From Blautia sp. AF19-10LB (lineage in GTDB: Bacteria; Bacillota; Clostridia; Lachnospirales; Lachnospiraceae), in the NCBI RefSeq assembly GCF_003461245.1, contig NZ_QTWS01000002.1, positions 62,001 to 126,000 of the forward strand: a stretch of DNA of 64,000 nt, in the 5' to 3' direction. The translations under genes were made by a program, and so were the position numbers. Shown here in pieces: positions 56,560 through 64,000 of the stretch (position 1 is its first letter; each line of letters begins with the position of its first letter). Under the pieces are notes generated by a model that was not told the DNA's origin, did not search any database, and worked only from the letters and a program-made list of their open reading frames with translations.

Positions 56560-57459
56560 TTAATTTTGGGTACTCTTAAGATAAAGATTCAGTGCCTTAT
56601 GACGGTTCTCAATCTCTATGATCCTGTGGTCGCCGCCAAATTCTCCATCCAGAGTCCATGGGACTTCTTCTTCTGCCTCGATCGTAAGCTTCCTGGTCTT
56701 GAAGGAATATACAAGATCCGTATTGTCCTCTGCCATTACAAGAGCTGTAATGATCTCCTGCAGTTCCAGCGGATTCTTTGGATTCACGATCAGTGTCACC
56801 TCAAAAAGTCCATCATTCATATCGACATTCTTCCCGGTAAGATTCTTAAATCCACCTACAGATCTGGAATTTGTTACCATTCCGACGATAAAATCATCTT
56901 CCACCTCAAGTTCATCTGAAGTAACCTTCATATGATAAGACTTGATGTCAAAAAGACGCTTTACACCTTCCAGAATGTATGCCACATGTCCAAGAACATT
57001 CTTGAGATCCTGGTCTGTCTCATAGGACACATCTGTAAAAAGTCCAAAAGCAGCAACGTATGCAAATATCTGCTGATTAAATCTGCCGATGTCACAGTGA
57101 TAAAGTTCTTCTTTCGTAATCATCTCTGCCGCTTTGACCATATTCTTAGGCATAAAAAGACTGTTGGCAAAATCATTCGTACTTCCGGCAGGAATATATC
57201 CGATCGGTACATTGCTTCCTGTTTCCATAATTCCGGTAACAACTTCGTCAAGAGTGCCGTCACCTCCACTGCATACGATCAGATCAACAGAATCTGCATA
57301 TTCTTTGGCTTTTTCATAGGCATCACGCGGTGCCTGCGTAGCACGGATAATGACTTCATAATCATGTCCGCTGAAAATATCTACGATATCCAGGAGGTGC
57401 ATCTTGATCCTGCCCTTTCCTGCTTTGGGATTAAAAACAAAAAGCATTTTTTTCCCCAC
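56560..57459 (-). CDS. Diacylglycerol kinase family lipid kinase
   Basis: A 299-residue DAGK-catalytic protein of the YegS/BmrU/DgkB type: FVFNPKAGKGRI at the N-terminus, DLIVCSGGDGTLDEVVTGIM in the nucleotide site, IPAGSTNDFANSL, and NSRSVGGF. It phosphorylates a lipid such as diacylglycerol or undecaprenol. I favour the GTG at 57459 (AAAGGGG upstream), giving VGKKMLFVFNPK; the ATG at 57447 is the alternative. Confidence 0.9.
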   Translation of the reverse strand: MGKKMLFVFNPKAGKGRIKMHLLDIVDIFSGHDYEVIIRATQAPRDAYEKAKEYADSVDLIVCSGGDGTLDEVVTGIMETGSNVPIGYIPAGSTNDFANSLFMPKNMVKAAEMITKEELYHCDIGRFNQQIFAYVAAFGLFTDVSYETDQDLKNVLGHVAYILEGVKRLFDIKSYHMKVTSDELEVEDDFIVGMVTNSRSVGGFKNLTGKNVDMNDGLFEVTLIVNPKNPLELQEIITALVMAEDNTDLVYSFKTRKLTIEAEEEVPWTLDGEFGGDHRIIEIENRHKALNLYLKSTQN

Positions 57460-57591
57460 GGTCTGATGTCCCCTTTCTTTTTTATTTCTTACGCATTCTA
57501 TATCATACAACAAATCTTTTGAAATTCCTAGACGCAAATTTTTCGACAGGTGACACCAAAAAAATTTATTGTACAGCCTGTGTTTTTATGC

Positions 57592-57620
57592 AAAAAAAAT
57601 CCCCTGAATTTCAGGGGATT
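57592..57620 (-). terminator. Terminator of the tRNA operon
   Basis: AATCCCCTGAA and TTCAGGGGATT form an 11-pair stem with almost no loop, followed on the minus strand by eight U. Confidence 0.92.
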
Positions 57621-57624
57621 CAAG

Positions 57625-57698
57625 TAGCGAGAGGGGGATTCGAACCCTCGACACCACGGGTATGAACCGTGTGCTCTAGCCAACTGAGCTATCTCGCC
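57625..57698 (-). tRNA. tRNA-Met(CAT), copy 1
   Basis: Folds as a 74-base cloverleaf: acceptor GGCGAGA with TCTCGCT, D arm TAGCTCAGTTGGCTAGA, anticodon loop TTCATAC, T arm with GGTTCGAATCC. CCA is not encoded. The anticodon could also be a lysidine-modified Ile tRNA, but the body looks like elongator Met. Confidence 0.88.
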
Positions 57699-57715
57699 AT
57701 ATTCTATTTGAGGTA

Positions 57716-57788
57716 TGGGACCTATAGGGCTCGAACCTATGACCCTCTGCTTGTAAGGCAGATGCTCTCCCAGCTGAGCTAAGATCCC
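57716..57788 (-). tRNA. tRNA-Val(TAC), copy 1
   Basis: A 73-base cloverleaf: acceptor GGGATCT, anticodon loop TTACAAG, T loop GGTTCGAGCC. CCA not encoded. Same sequence as the other two Val copies. Confidence 0.92.
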
Positions 57789-57795
57789 ATTCTAA

Positions 57796-57869
57796 TAGCG
57801 AGAGGGGGATTCGAACCCTCGACACCACGGGTATGAACCGTGTGCTCTAGCCAACTGAGCTATCTCGCC
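57796..57869 (-). tRNA. tRNA-Met(CAT), copy 2
   Basis: Identical to the Met copy at 57625; 171 bases away. Confidence 0.88.
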
Positions 57870-57886
57870 ATATTCTATTTGAGGTA

Positions 57887-57959
57887 TGGGACCTATAGGG
57901 CTCGAACCTATGACCCTCTGCTTGTAAGGCAGATGCTCTCCCAGCTGAGCTAAGATCCC
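57887..57959 (-). tRNA. tRNA-Val(TAC), copy 2
   Basis: Identical to the Val copy at 57716; 171 bases away. Confidence 0.92.
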
Positions 57960-57966
57960 ATTCTAA

Positions 57967-58040
57967 TAGCGAGAGGGGGATTCGAACCCTCGACACCACG
58001 GGTATGAACCGTGTGCTCTAGCCAACTGAGCTATCTCGCC
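57967..58040 (-). tRNA. tRNA-Met(CAT), copy 3
   Basis: Identical to the other two Met copies; 171 bases from copy 2. Confidence 0.88.
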
Positions 58041-58056
58041 ATATTCTCTTGAGGTA

Positions 58057-58129
58057 TGGGACCTATAGGGCTCGAACCTATGACCCTCTGCTTGTAAGGC
58101 AGATGCTCTCCCAGCTGAGCTAAGATCCC
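58057..58129 (-). tRNA. tRNA-Val(TAC), copy 3 (first in the operon)
   Basis: Identical to the other two Val copies. The spacer to Met copy 3 is one base shorter than in the other units. It is the first tRNA after the promoter. Confidence 0.92.
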
Positions 58130-58192
58130 ACTTCCTGTGCCTGCCGCTTCAAGAACTCTCTTTCGAGGTGCTCTCTCGCAACCGACTTCGTT

Positions 58193-58221
58193 AGTATACT
58201 ATGTGTTTGGCAAAGTGTCAA
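58193..58221 (-). promoter_or_regulatory. Sigma-A promoter of the tRNA operon
   Basis: TTGACA and TATACT are separated by exactly 17 bases on the minus strand, about 65 bases before the first tRNA. This near-consensus form fits a strongly expressed stable-RNA operon. Confidence 0.9.
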
Positions 58222-58255
58222 CACTTTTTTTAATTTTTTTTATATTTTATTTTGT

Positions 58256-58738
58256 TCACAAATTTCCTACTATTTTATCCTTGATGATCGCAAGGATTTC
58301 ACGTGGAATATAAACCAGCAGTCTCCAGGTTCTGTATCTCGCCGGAATGGGATAAATCTGCCTGCATCCACACTTTCTGCCGATCGCCACACCACGGAAC
58401 ACATGAAAATGATTCGTCACGATCCCGATCGAGGTATCCAGTGTCCCGATCTTCTCCAGGCTGAAATCCAGATTCTCCTTTGTATTGGTGGACCTGTCCT
58501 CAAGGATCAGCCGGGAACCGTCAATCCCATGCTCTGTGAGATACCGGTACATTGCCTCCGCCTCGCTGATTTGCTCTCCCTGCCCCTGTCCGCCGGAGAG
58601 AACCGCGCGTGTCTCAGGATTCTCCTCAAGATAACGCAAAGCCCTCCTGGTTCGTTCCAGAAGGGCTTTGGATAACCGTGTGCCTGCGACATGTGCGCCA
58701 AGCACGATAATATAATCCAGATCTGGCCGGACTTTCAT
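58256..58738 (-). CDS. DUF218/YdcF family protein, short form
   Basis: A 160-residue protein with the DUF218 core: DYIIVLGAHVAGTRLSKALL, VLSGGQGQGEQISEAEAMYR, LEDRSTNTKENL and IVTNHFHVFRGVAIG. Typical family members carry N-terminal membrane helices, which are absent here. The ATG overlaps the SEC-C stop as TAATG, so translation is coupled. DUF218 proteins such as SanA and YdcF are linked to envelope functions, but no reaction is established. Confidence 0.85.
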   Translation of the reverse strand: MKVRPDLDYIIVLGAHVAGTRLSKALLERTRRALRYLEENPETRAVLSGGQGQGEQISEAEAMYRYLTEHGIDGSRLILEDRSTNTKENLDFSLEKIGTLDTSIGIVTNHFHVFRGVAIGRKCGCRQIYPIPARYRTWRLLVYIPREILAIIKDKIVGNL

Positions 58739-59247
58739 TATCTTCCACAGCAATGTTTGTATTTCTTACCGCTGCCGCACGGACAAGGATCGTTACGGCC
58801 AATCTTGTGCGGCTTTACAACTGTACCGGATTTCTTCTGCTCCATGTACAGTTCTTTACGTTTCTCCTCTGTGAAGATCGCATCCCACTGAGGAAGCTGA
58901 TACAGCCAGTCTGCCTTGGCATCAACCATGTTCTTGTAAAGAAGTTCTTTATCAAAAGCCAGAGTTACTCTGGTGTTCTCATCCATTGTCTCGATCGGGT
59001 TCGGGATCTTAAGGCTGTCATTGATTCCGTCAAGAAAACCAACCATAGTCAGGACTTCCTGTCCGTATTTCTCAGCCAGTTCTTTGACTGTACCGCTTAC
59101 AACTTCGTCCGGATTGGAAAGAAGCTGCTCGTAGATTCCCTTCTCGATATTGAAATAGTTTGCCCAGAATCTCTGGAGCTGATTGCGGTCTGCCTGCTGA
59201 TCGTAAGCAATTGAACGCCACTGCTCTAAGATTGTTTTATCACTCAT
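58738..59247 (-). CDS. SEC-C motif protein
   Basis: A 169-residue protein whose last 22 residues form a SEC-C zinc motif ([18 protein letters not shown]), as at the C-terminus of SecA. The N-terminal 145 residues are mostly helical and match no function I know. SEC-C modules bind zinc and can contact ribosomes or SecB. It is co-translated with the DUF218 gene. Confidence 0.85.
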   Translation of the reverse strand: MSDKTILEQWRSIAYDQQADRNQLQRFWANYFNIEKGIYEQLLSNPDEVVSGTVKELAEKYGQEVLTMVGFLDGINDSLKIPNPIETMDENTRVTLAFDKELLYKNMVDAKADWLYQLPQWDAIFTEEKRKELYMEQKKSGTVVKPHKIGRNDPCPCGSGKKYKHCCGR

Positions 59248-59286
59248 TTGTTTTCATCCTCTTTTCAAAAATTTTGCCTGTGCCCC

Positions 59287-59315
59287 ATTATATCATCTTT
59301 TCTCACAAAAGACAA
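59287..59315 (-). promoter_or_regulatory. Sigma-A promoter of the SEC-C gene
   Basis: TTGTCT and TATAAT are separated by 17 bases on the minus strand, about 40 bases before the start codon. Confidence 0.75.
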
Positions 59316-59360
59316 ATCCCTTTTTATACAAATTATAAGAAAGTTGTATAAAAAGGGATT
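59315..59360. terminator. AT-rich 17-base inverted repeat upstream of the SEC-C gene
   Basis: AATCCCTTTTTATACAA and TTGTATAAAAAGGGATT are a perfect 17-base inverted repeat with a 12-base loop. It directly abuts the SEC-C -35 box and probably ends transcription arriving from the HAD gene. Confidence 0.65.
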
Positions 59361-59454
59361 CACATGCCCATACTATAAATGTCCACCGAAACCCATATCG
59401 GCGGCACAGCAAAAGATACAATCTAAGAAATACTTATATCCTCCCCTTACAAGG

Positions 59455-59495
59455 TCCTGGGACTGACGAAATGCCGCGGTCCCGGGATTTTTATT
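59455..59495 (+). terminator. Plus-strand terminator overlapping the end of the HAD gene
   Basis: TCCTGGGAC and GTCCCGGGA form a nine-pair stem (one G-U pair), followed on the plus strand by TTTTTATTT. No plus-strand gene is recognised upstream; it may end a small RNA from 59360-59455. On the minus strand the same hairpin has no U-run. Confidence 0.5.
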
Positions 59496-60312
59496 TGATC
59501 CCGTAAGTTTCTTCCATTTCTTTCGCTGCCTGTTTGAGATCTTTAAACTGAATTGTGTGGATTCCTGCCTTTTCTGCACCCTGGCAGTTCTCTGCACGGT
59601 CATCAATGAACAACGTCTCCTCTGCTTTCAGATTAAATTTACTGAGCAGTGTCTGATAAATCTCTATATCCGGTTTCATCTGGTTTACATCACAGGAGAA
59701 AATAACTCCGTCCATATATTTCAGAAATGGCATTTCGTTCTGCTTCGTGCCGTCCAGCATATATCTGCTGTAATTGGACAGGATGTAAAGGTTATATCCC
59801 TGCTCCTTAAGATATTTTGTCCAGGTCTCTGCATAGTCCATCTTCGTGACACATCTCGTAGAATTCCTGATAACATCCTCGATATCCTCTGCATACTCCG
59901 GAGCCAGTGCCTTGAATTTCTCACGATATTCTCTTTCTTCAAGAAGTCCTTTGTCACGCTCATCCCACACTTCACTCTGGAAGGTTGCCTTTGCGATCTT
60001 ATCTCTTTTTTCTTTGTCAAAGTGAAAACTGTCCAGATAAGACTGCCAGTTAAATTCCACCAGCACAAGTCCTACGTCAAAAACAATATTTTTGATCATA
60101 CGTTTATCCTCCTCGTTTTTCTTCTTATTTACAAGTCGAAATACCATCCAGATCACATACCCCATGACTGCCACAAAAAGCACCGTATACAAGGATGCCA
60201 TAAATGCTTCCTGCGAAAAATCGCCCTTCAATGCAAAAAACATCGGCAGGCAGAAGATGATCAGCAGTGCCACAACACCCAGAAGGGCTGCGATTCTTTT
60301 TCCGTTTTTCAT
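59491..60312 (-). CDS. HAD-family hydrolase with two N-terminal membrane helices
   Basis: A 273-residue protein. Residues 1-72 hold two hydrophobic helices (AALLGVVALLIIFCLPMFFA and ASLYTVLFVAVMGYVIWMVF) and a Lys/Glu-rich linker. From about residue 72 a YihX-like HAD-IA domain follows: FDVGLVLVEFNW (motif I with nucleophile Asp), YILSNYSRY, KPDIEIYQTLLSKF and FIDDRAENCQGA. An internal ATG at 60099, encoding MIKNIVFDVG, has GAGGAGG before it, so a soluble short form could also be made. The substrate is probably a small phosphorylated metabolite. Confidence 0.85.
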   Translation of the reverse strand: MKNGKRIAALLGVVALLIIFCLPMFFALKGDFSQEAFMASLYTVLFVAVMGYVIWMVFRLVNKKKNEEDKRMIKNIVFDVGLVLVEFNWQSYLDSFHFDKEKRDKIAKATFQSEVWDERDKGLLEEREYREKFKALAPEYAEDIEDVIRNSTRCVTKMDYAETWTKYLKEQGYNLYILSNYSRYMLDGTKQNEMPFLKYMDGVIFSCDVNQMKPDIEIYQTLLSKFNLKAEETLFIDDRAENCQGAEKAGIHTIQFKDLKQAAKEMEETYGIK

Positions 60313-60364
60313 AAACACCTCAATATGAAATACGCCGGAGAAAAACTCCCCGGCGCTTTGTAAT

Positions 60365-61645
60365 TTATTTATTTCTGTAGATAATATCGTTTCTTCCTGG
60401 TCCGTTGGAGATCATGGTGATCGGGAATCCGATCTGTTTCTCTACGAACTCTACGTATTTACGGCAGTTTTCCGGAAGATCTTCGTAGTTCTTGATTCCA
60501 CGGATGTCTGTCTTCCATCCCGGAAGTACCTCGAGAACAGGTTTTGCTTTCTCAAGAAGTCCTGTTGTCGGGAATTCTGTAGTAACTTTGCCGTCGATCT
60601 CGTAGCCTGTGCATACCGGGATCTCATCAAGATATCCAAGTACATCAAGTACAGTAAATGCCACGTCTGTGGTTCCCTGCATACGGCATCCGTATTTGGA
60701 AGCAACACAGTCAAACCATCCCATACGTCTCGGACGTCCGGTTGTTGCGCCGTACTCTCCGCCGTCGCCGCCTCTTCTTCTGAGTTCGTCAGCTTCCTCG
60801 CCAAAGATCTCAGAAACGAAAGCACCTGCTCCTACTGCGCTGGAGTATGCTTTGCAGACTGTGATAACCTGTTTGATCTCATATGGCGGGATTCCTGCAC
60901 CGATCGCACCATATGCAGCCAGTGTGGAAGATGATGTAACCATTGGGTAGATTCCGTGATCCGGGTCCTTGAGGGATCCAAGCTGTCCTTCGAGAAGGAT
61001 CTGTTTGCCGTCTTTGATCGCATTCCACAGGAACAGGGAAACGTCTCCAACATACGGAGCTACCATTTCTTTGTATTTCATCAGTTCTGCATAGATCTCA
61101 TCCGGATCAAGAAGCGGTTTATGATACAGGTGCTCCAGTAAAACATTCTTTGTTGCAACAACGCGCTCTACTTTTTCTTTCAGGGCATCGTCGTGGAACA
61201 GTTCATTTACCTGGAAACCGATCTTTGCATATTTATCTGAATAGAACGGAGCGATACCGGATTTGGTGGATCCGAAAGATTTGCCGCCAAGACGTTCTTC
61301 TTCATACTGATCGAACAGGATGTGATATGGCATTACGATCTGTGCTCTGTCGGAGATCATGATCTTCGGTGCCGGAACTCCTCTCTCGATCACTTCGTTA
61401 TATTCTTTGAAGAACACCGGAATGTTCAGAGCAACACCATTTCCGATCACGCTTGTGGTGTGATTGTAGAATACACCTGACGGAAGTGTGTGCAGTGCAA
61501 ATTTACCATAGTCATTTACGATTGTATGACCTGCGTTTGCACCTCCCTGAAATCTTACGATGATATCTGCCTCCTGAGCAAGCATATCGGTAATTTTACC
61601 TTTACCTTCATCTCCCCAGTTAGCTCCAACTACTGCTTTGACCAT
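60365..61645 (-). CDS. purA: Adenylosuccinate synthase
   Basis: A 426-residue enzyme with VVGANWGDEGKGKITDML (GTP loop, catalytic Asp), RFQGGANAGHTIV, GVALNIPVFFKE and the GTP-binding segment near the C-terminus. It joins IMP and aspartate using GTP in AMP synthesis. It follows purB after 39 bases, so the two steps from IMP to AMP are encoded together. Confidence 0.97.
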   Translation of the reverse strand: MVKAVVGANWGDEGKGKITDMLAQEADIIVRFQGGANAGHTIVNDYGKFALHTLPSGVFYNHTTSVIGNGVALNIPVFFKEYNEVIERGVPAPKIMISDRAQIVMPYHILFDQYEEERLGGKSFGSTKSGIAPFYSDKYAKIGFQVNELFHDDALKEKVERVVATKNVLLEHLYHKPLLDPDEIYAELMKYKEMVAPYVGDVSLFLWNAIKDGKQILLEGQLGSLKDPDHGIYPMVTSSSTLAAYGAIGAGIPPYEIKQVITVCKAYSSAVGAGAFVSEIFGEEADELRRRGGDGGEYGATTGRPRRMGWFDCVASKYGCRMQGTTDVAFTVLDVLGYLDEIPVCTGYEIDGKVTTEFPTTGLLEKAKPVLEVLPGWKTDIRGIKNYEDLPENCRKYVEFVEKQIGFPITMISNGPGRNDIIYRNK

Positions 61646-61684
61646 AACACTTTATCCTCCTCGTGTTTTTGATTGATCTGTATT

Positions 61685-63118
61685 TTAGACATTGATTTCT
61701 GCTTTGATTCCCAGCATTTCTTTGTGCTCGTCGAGAACCGGCTGTACCACTTTCTCAATGAAAGCTGTGGTCTGCTCTTTGGCTCTTCCTACATATCTGG
61801 AAGGCTCCATGGACTTGTTGAGTTCTTCGATCGTAAGGTTGAATGCCGGATCTGCCGCGATCAGGTCAAGAAGGTTATTGTCCTTTCCTTCTACCTTCAC
61901 AGTGCGTCCTGCTTCCATGGAAAGCTCACGGATGCGCTCATGAAGTTCCTGACGGTCGCCGCCTGCCTTAACTGCATCCATCATGATGTTCTCAGTTGCC
62001 ATGAATGGAAGCTCTGCCATCATGTGTTTCTCGATTACTTTCGGATATACTACCAGTCCGTCTACTACGTTCAGACAGAGGTCAAGAATACCGTCAATCG
62101 CAAGGAATCCTTCCGGAATGCTGAGACGCTTGTTTGCAGAATCATCCAGGGTTCTCTCAAACCACTGTGTTGCGGAAGTGATCGCCGGATTCAGTGCGTC
62201 GATCATCACGTATCTGGAAAGAGAAGCAATACGCTCACTTCTCATTGGATTTCTCTTGTATGCCATTGCGGAAGATCCGATCTGAGATTTCTCGAACGGT
62301 TCCTCAACTTCCTTGAGGTGCTGGAGAAGGCGGATGTCGTTGGACATCTTGTGTGCACTTGCCGCAATACCTGCAAGAATATTCAGGACTCTTGTATCGA
62401 CTTTGCGGGAGTAGGTCTGTCCGGAAACCGGATAGCACTGCTTGAATCCCATCTTCTGCGCGATCATCGGATCGATCTTGTCAATTGTTTCCTGATCCCC
62501 GTCAAAAAGTTCCAGGAAGCTTGCCTGTGTTCCGGTTGTTCCCTTGGATCCAAGAAGCTTGAGACTTCCGAGAACATATTCCAAATCCTCAAGATCCATC
62601 ATGAATTCCTGAGTCCACAGAGTAGCACGTTTACCAACAGTTGTCGGCTGTGCCGGCTGGAAATGGGTAAATGCCAGTGTAGGCTGATCCTTGTATTTAT
62701 CTGCGAATTTGGAAAGCTCTGCGATCACATTGACCAGTTTCTTCTGAACCAGCTTCAGAGCTTCTGCCATTACGATGATATCTGTATTATCTCCTACATA
62801 ACAGGAGGTTGCACCCAGATGAATGATTCCCTTTGCTTTCGGGCACTGTACTCCATATGCATACACATGGGACATAACGTCGTGACGTACCTGACGTTCT
62901 CTCTCCCTGGCCACGTCATAGTTGATATCATCCTTGTGAGCCTTGAGTTCGTCAATCTGCTCCTGGGTGATATTGAGGCCAAGTTCTTTTTCTGTTTCTG
63001 CCAGAGCGATCCACAATCTTCTCCATGTACGGAATTTCATATCCTGAGAAAAAATGTACTGCATTTCCTTGCTGGCATAACGCTCTGAAAGGGGGCTTAC
63101 ATATCTGTCTGTACTCAT
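61685..63118 (-). CDS. purB: Adenylosuccinate lyase
   Basis: A 477-residue fumarase/aspartase-fold lyase. It has IHLGATSCYVGDNTDI, THFQPAQPTTVGKRA and the family signature GSSAMAYKRNPMRSERIASL. It splits adenylosuccinate to AMP and fumarate, and SAICAR to AICAR. A perfect hairpin lies 25 bases before its start codon. Confidence 0.97.
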   Translation of the reverse strand: MSTDRYVSPLSERYASKEMQYIFSQDMKFRTWRRLWIALAETEKELGLNITQEQIDELKAHKDDINYDVARERERQVRHDVMSHVYAYGVQCPKAKGIIHLGATSCYVGDNTDIIVMAEALKLVQKKLVNVIAELSKFADKYKDQPTLAFTHFQPAQPTTVGKRATLWTQEFMMDLEDLEYVLGSLKLLGSKGTTGTQASFLELFDGDQETIDKIDPMIAQKMGFKQCYPVSGQTYSRKVDTRVLNILAGIAASAHKMSNDIRLLQHLKEVEEPFEKSQIGSSAMAYKRNPMRSERIASLSRYVMIDALNPAITSATQWFERTLDDSANKRLSIPEGFLAIDGILDLCLNVVDGLVVYPKVIEKHMMAELPFMATENIMMDAVKAGGDRQELHERIRELSMEAGRTVKVEGKDNNLLDLIAADPAFNLTIEELNKSMEPSRYVGRAKEQTTAFIEKVVQPVLDEHKEMLGIKAEINV

Positions 63119-63142
63119 GGTATTTACTCCTATCCTCTCGCC

Positions 63143-63174
63143 AGATTAACCGCAGGGGTAACTGCGGTTAATCT
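63143..63174. promoter_or_regulatory. Perfect 13-base inverted repeat in the purB leader
   Basis: AGATTAACCGCAG and CTGCGGTTAATCT are perfect inverted repeats with a six-base loop. There is no U-run on the minus strand. It lies between the ABC gene end and the purB start codon, so it is a protein-binding palindrome, an mRNA hairpin, or a weak terminator for the upstream gene. Confidence 0.55.
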
Positions 63175-63235
63175 TAGTATTTTTCCTGTCTTTACGCTGA
63201 AATTATATAACATTGCCTGATTAAAAGCAATCCCT

Positions 63236-64000
63236 TTATTTTTCTCCCTGATGAAATTTGCCAAGGAATTCTTTCATTCTGGCGTTGCTGGAAGAAAATA
63301 CCTCGGAAGGTGTTCCTTCTACTGCGATCACGCCCTTATCCATAAAGATGACTCTGTCGGAGATATCTTTTGCAAAATTCATCTCATGTGTTACGATCAC
63401 CATCGTAATATGAAGATCCGCCAGAGAACGGATAACACGAAGGACTTCTCCTGTAAGTTCCGGATCGAGTGCGGATGTCGGCTCATCAAAAAAGAGGATC
63501 TTCGGATTCAGTGCAAGTGCCCTTGCGATCGCGACACGCTGGCACTGTCCACCTGAAAGCTGATACGGATAGGCATCTTCCTTATCAGAAAGTCCCATCT
63601 TTGCCAGAAGTTCTCTTGCTTCTTTATAAACTTCGTCTTTGTTTCGTTTCTGTACATGGATCGGTGCATCTGTGATATTTTTCATGACGGTAAAATGCGG
63701 AAAAAGATTGAAGTTCTGGAACACCAGACCGAAGTAGGACTGGATATCCTTGATCTCATTCTTGGACGGCATACAGACTTTGCCATTTTCTGTCCAGATC
63801 GCCTTTTTGCCCATGTAGCTGATTTCTCCACCGTCGATGCGTGTCAGAAGTGTCGCACAGCGGAGCAGTGTAGACTTGCCGGAGCCGGAAGGTCCGATGA
63901 TAGAAAGCACCTCTCCTTCCTCTACATGGATGGAAACGTCTTTCAGCACCTGAAGCCCGTCAAACTGTTTTTTGATATGATTCATTTCAAGAAGATTCGT
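63236..64000 (-). CDS. Polar amino-acid ABC transporter ATP-binding protein (partial)
   Basis: At least 254 residues; the frame is open to the window edge and reads [12 protein letters not shown] there, so the start codon lies just outside. It has Walker [27 protein letters not shown], the signature [15 protein letters not shown] and [13 protein letters not shown]. The pattern matches GlnQ/ArtM-type ATPases that energise uptake of polar amino acids. The permease and binding-protein genes would be to the right. Confidence 0.93.
   Translation of the reverse strand, partial: TNLLEMNHIKKQFDGLQVLKDVSIHVEEGEVLSIIGPSGSGKSTLLRCATLLTRIDGGEISYMGKKAIWTENGKVCMPSKNEIKDIQSYFGLVFQNFNLFPHFTVMKNITDAPIHVQKRNKDEVYKEARELLAKMGLSDKEDAYPYQLSGGQCQRVAIARALALNPKILFFDEPTSALDPELTGEVLRVIRSLADLHITMVIVTHEMNFAKDISDRVIFMDKGVIAVEGTPSEVFSSSNARMKEFLGKFHQGEK

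Noticed and set aside
57625-58040. Reading the CAT-anticodon tRNAs as lysidine-modified tRNA-Ile
   Set aside because: The anticodon stem and overall body look like elongator tRNA-Met. Sequence alone cannot fully exclude Ile, so it is mentioned only in the tRNA entry.
59373-59490. Small protein ending MGFGGHL on the minus strand after the HAD gene, behind AGGGGAGGA
   Set aside because: No start codon is suitably placed after the ribosome-like sequence, and the reading frame only continues from an antisense shadow.
61673-63088. Open frame of 471 codons on the plus strand
   Set aside because: It mirrors purB, which is unmistakable on the minus strand; codon bias of purB explains the lack of stops.
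63143-63174. Standard intrinsic terminator for the ABC transporter gene
   Set aside because: The U-run is absent on the minus strand; T residues occur only on the plus-strand side.

Overview
The window reads as chromosomal DNA of a spore-forming, mid-GC Bacillota of the Lachnospiraceae type (Blautia-like). The pointers are a sporulation sigma-K gene, a CIRCE-controlled hrcA-grpE-dnaK-dnaJ operon, type III glutamine synthetase, split transketolase, an IreB/RuvX/DUF1292 block as in Bacillus, and sigma-A promoters of the TTGACA-17-TATAAT type. Genus level is an inference. Nearly every gene is on the minus strand. The plus-strand exceptions are sigK, a small HPr-like gene, a SulP transporter and an hsdS remnant, so the minus strand is probably the leading strand here.

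Layout, left to right. 1-9040 is a sugar-use locus: split transketolase, an L-fucose/L-arabinose isomerase-type protein, a LacI regulator, a PfkB kinase, RbsD, a ribose-type ABC transporter, a DUF2291 lipoprotein and a binding protein, with related operator sequences at both ends. 9169-9795 is sigK. 9980-17035 is an RNA and cell-maintenance block (TrhP, TrmR, short MltG, YlbF, RNase J, DUF1292, RuvX, IreB, MtaB). 17118-17568 is an HPr-like gene behind a heavily structured leader. 17661-26931 is thiI, cysteine desulfurase, rsmE, prmA and the heat-shock operon with CIRCE. 27078-30924 holds an aminotransferase, uvrB, an hsdS scrap and an orphan nucleotidyltransferase. 31031-35633 is a transporter, amidohydrolase and CoA-transferase operon. 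35821-40451 holds a REP-like hairpin, a Na/Pi transporter, a GGDEF scrap and a SulP transporter.

40466-48137 is a cell-envelope region: a possible nuclease, an FN3 cell-wall hydrolase, DegV, the CtpB-like protease, FtsX, FtsE and a CdaR-type regulator. WalR-like boxes lie before the hydrolase and before ftsE. 48279-57459 carries YitT, a PqqD-like protein coupled to an OPT transporter, a VWA and MoxR-ATPase pair, type III glutamine synthetase and a lipid kinase. 57625-58129 is six tRNA genes, a Met-Val pair repeated three times. 58256-64000 holds DUF218, SEC-C, a membrane-HAD protein, purA, purB and an amino-acid ABC ATPase cut by the window edge.

Most of the window is conserved housekeeping. 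The least explained parts are the HPr-like gene with its two-state leader, the PqqD-OPT pair, the MoxR-VWA pair with an unusual P-loop, the paired operators of the sugar locus, the WalR-type sites, and the lone PD-(D/E)XK-like protein. I saw no rRNA, CRISPR array, prophage or intact transposase.
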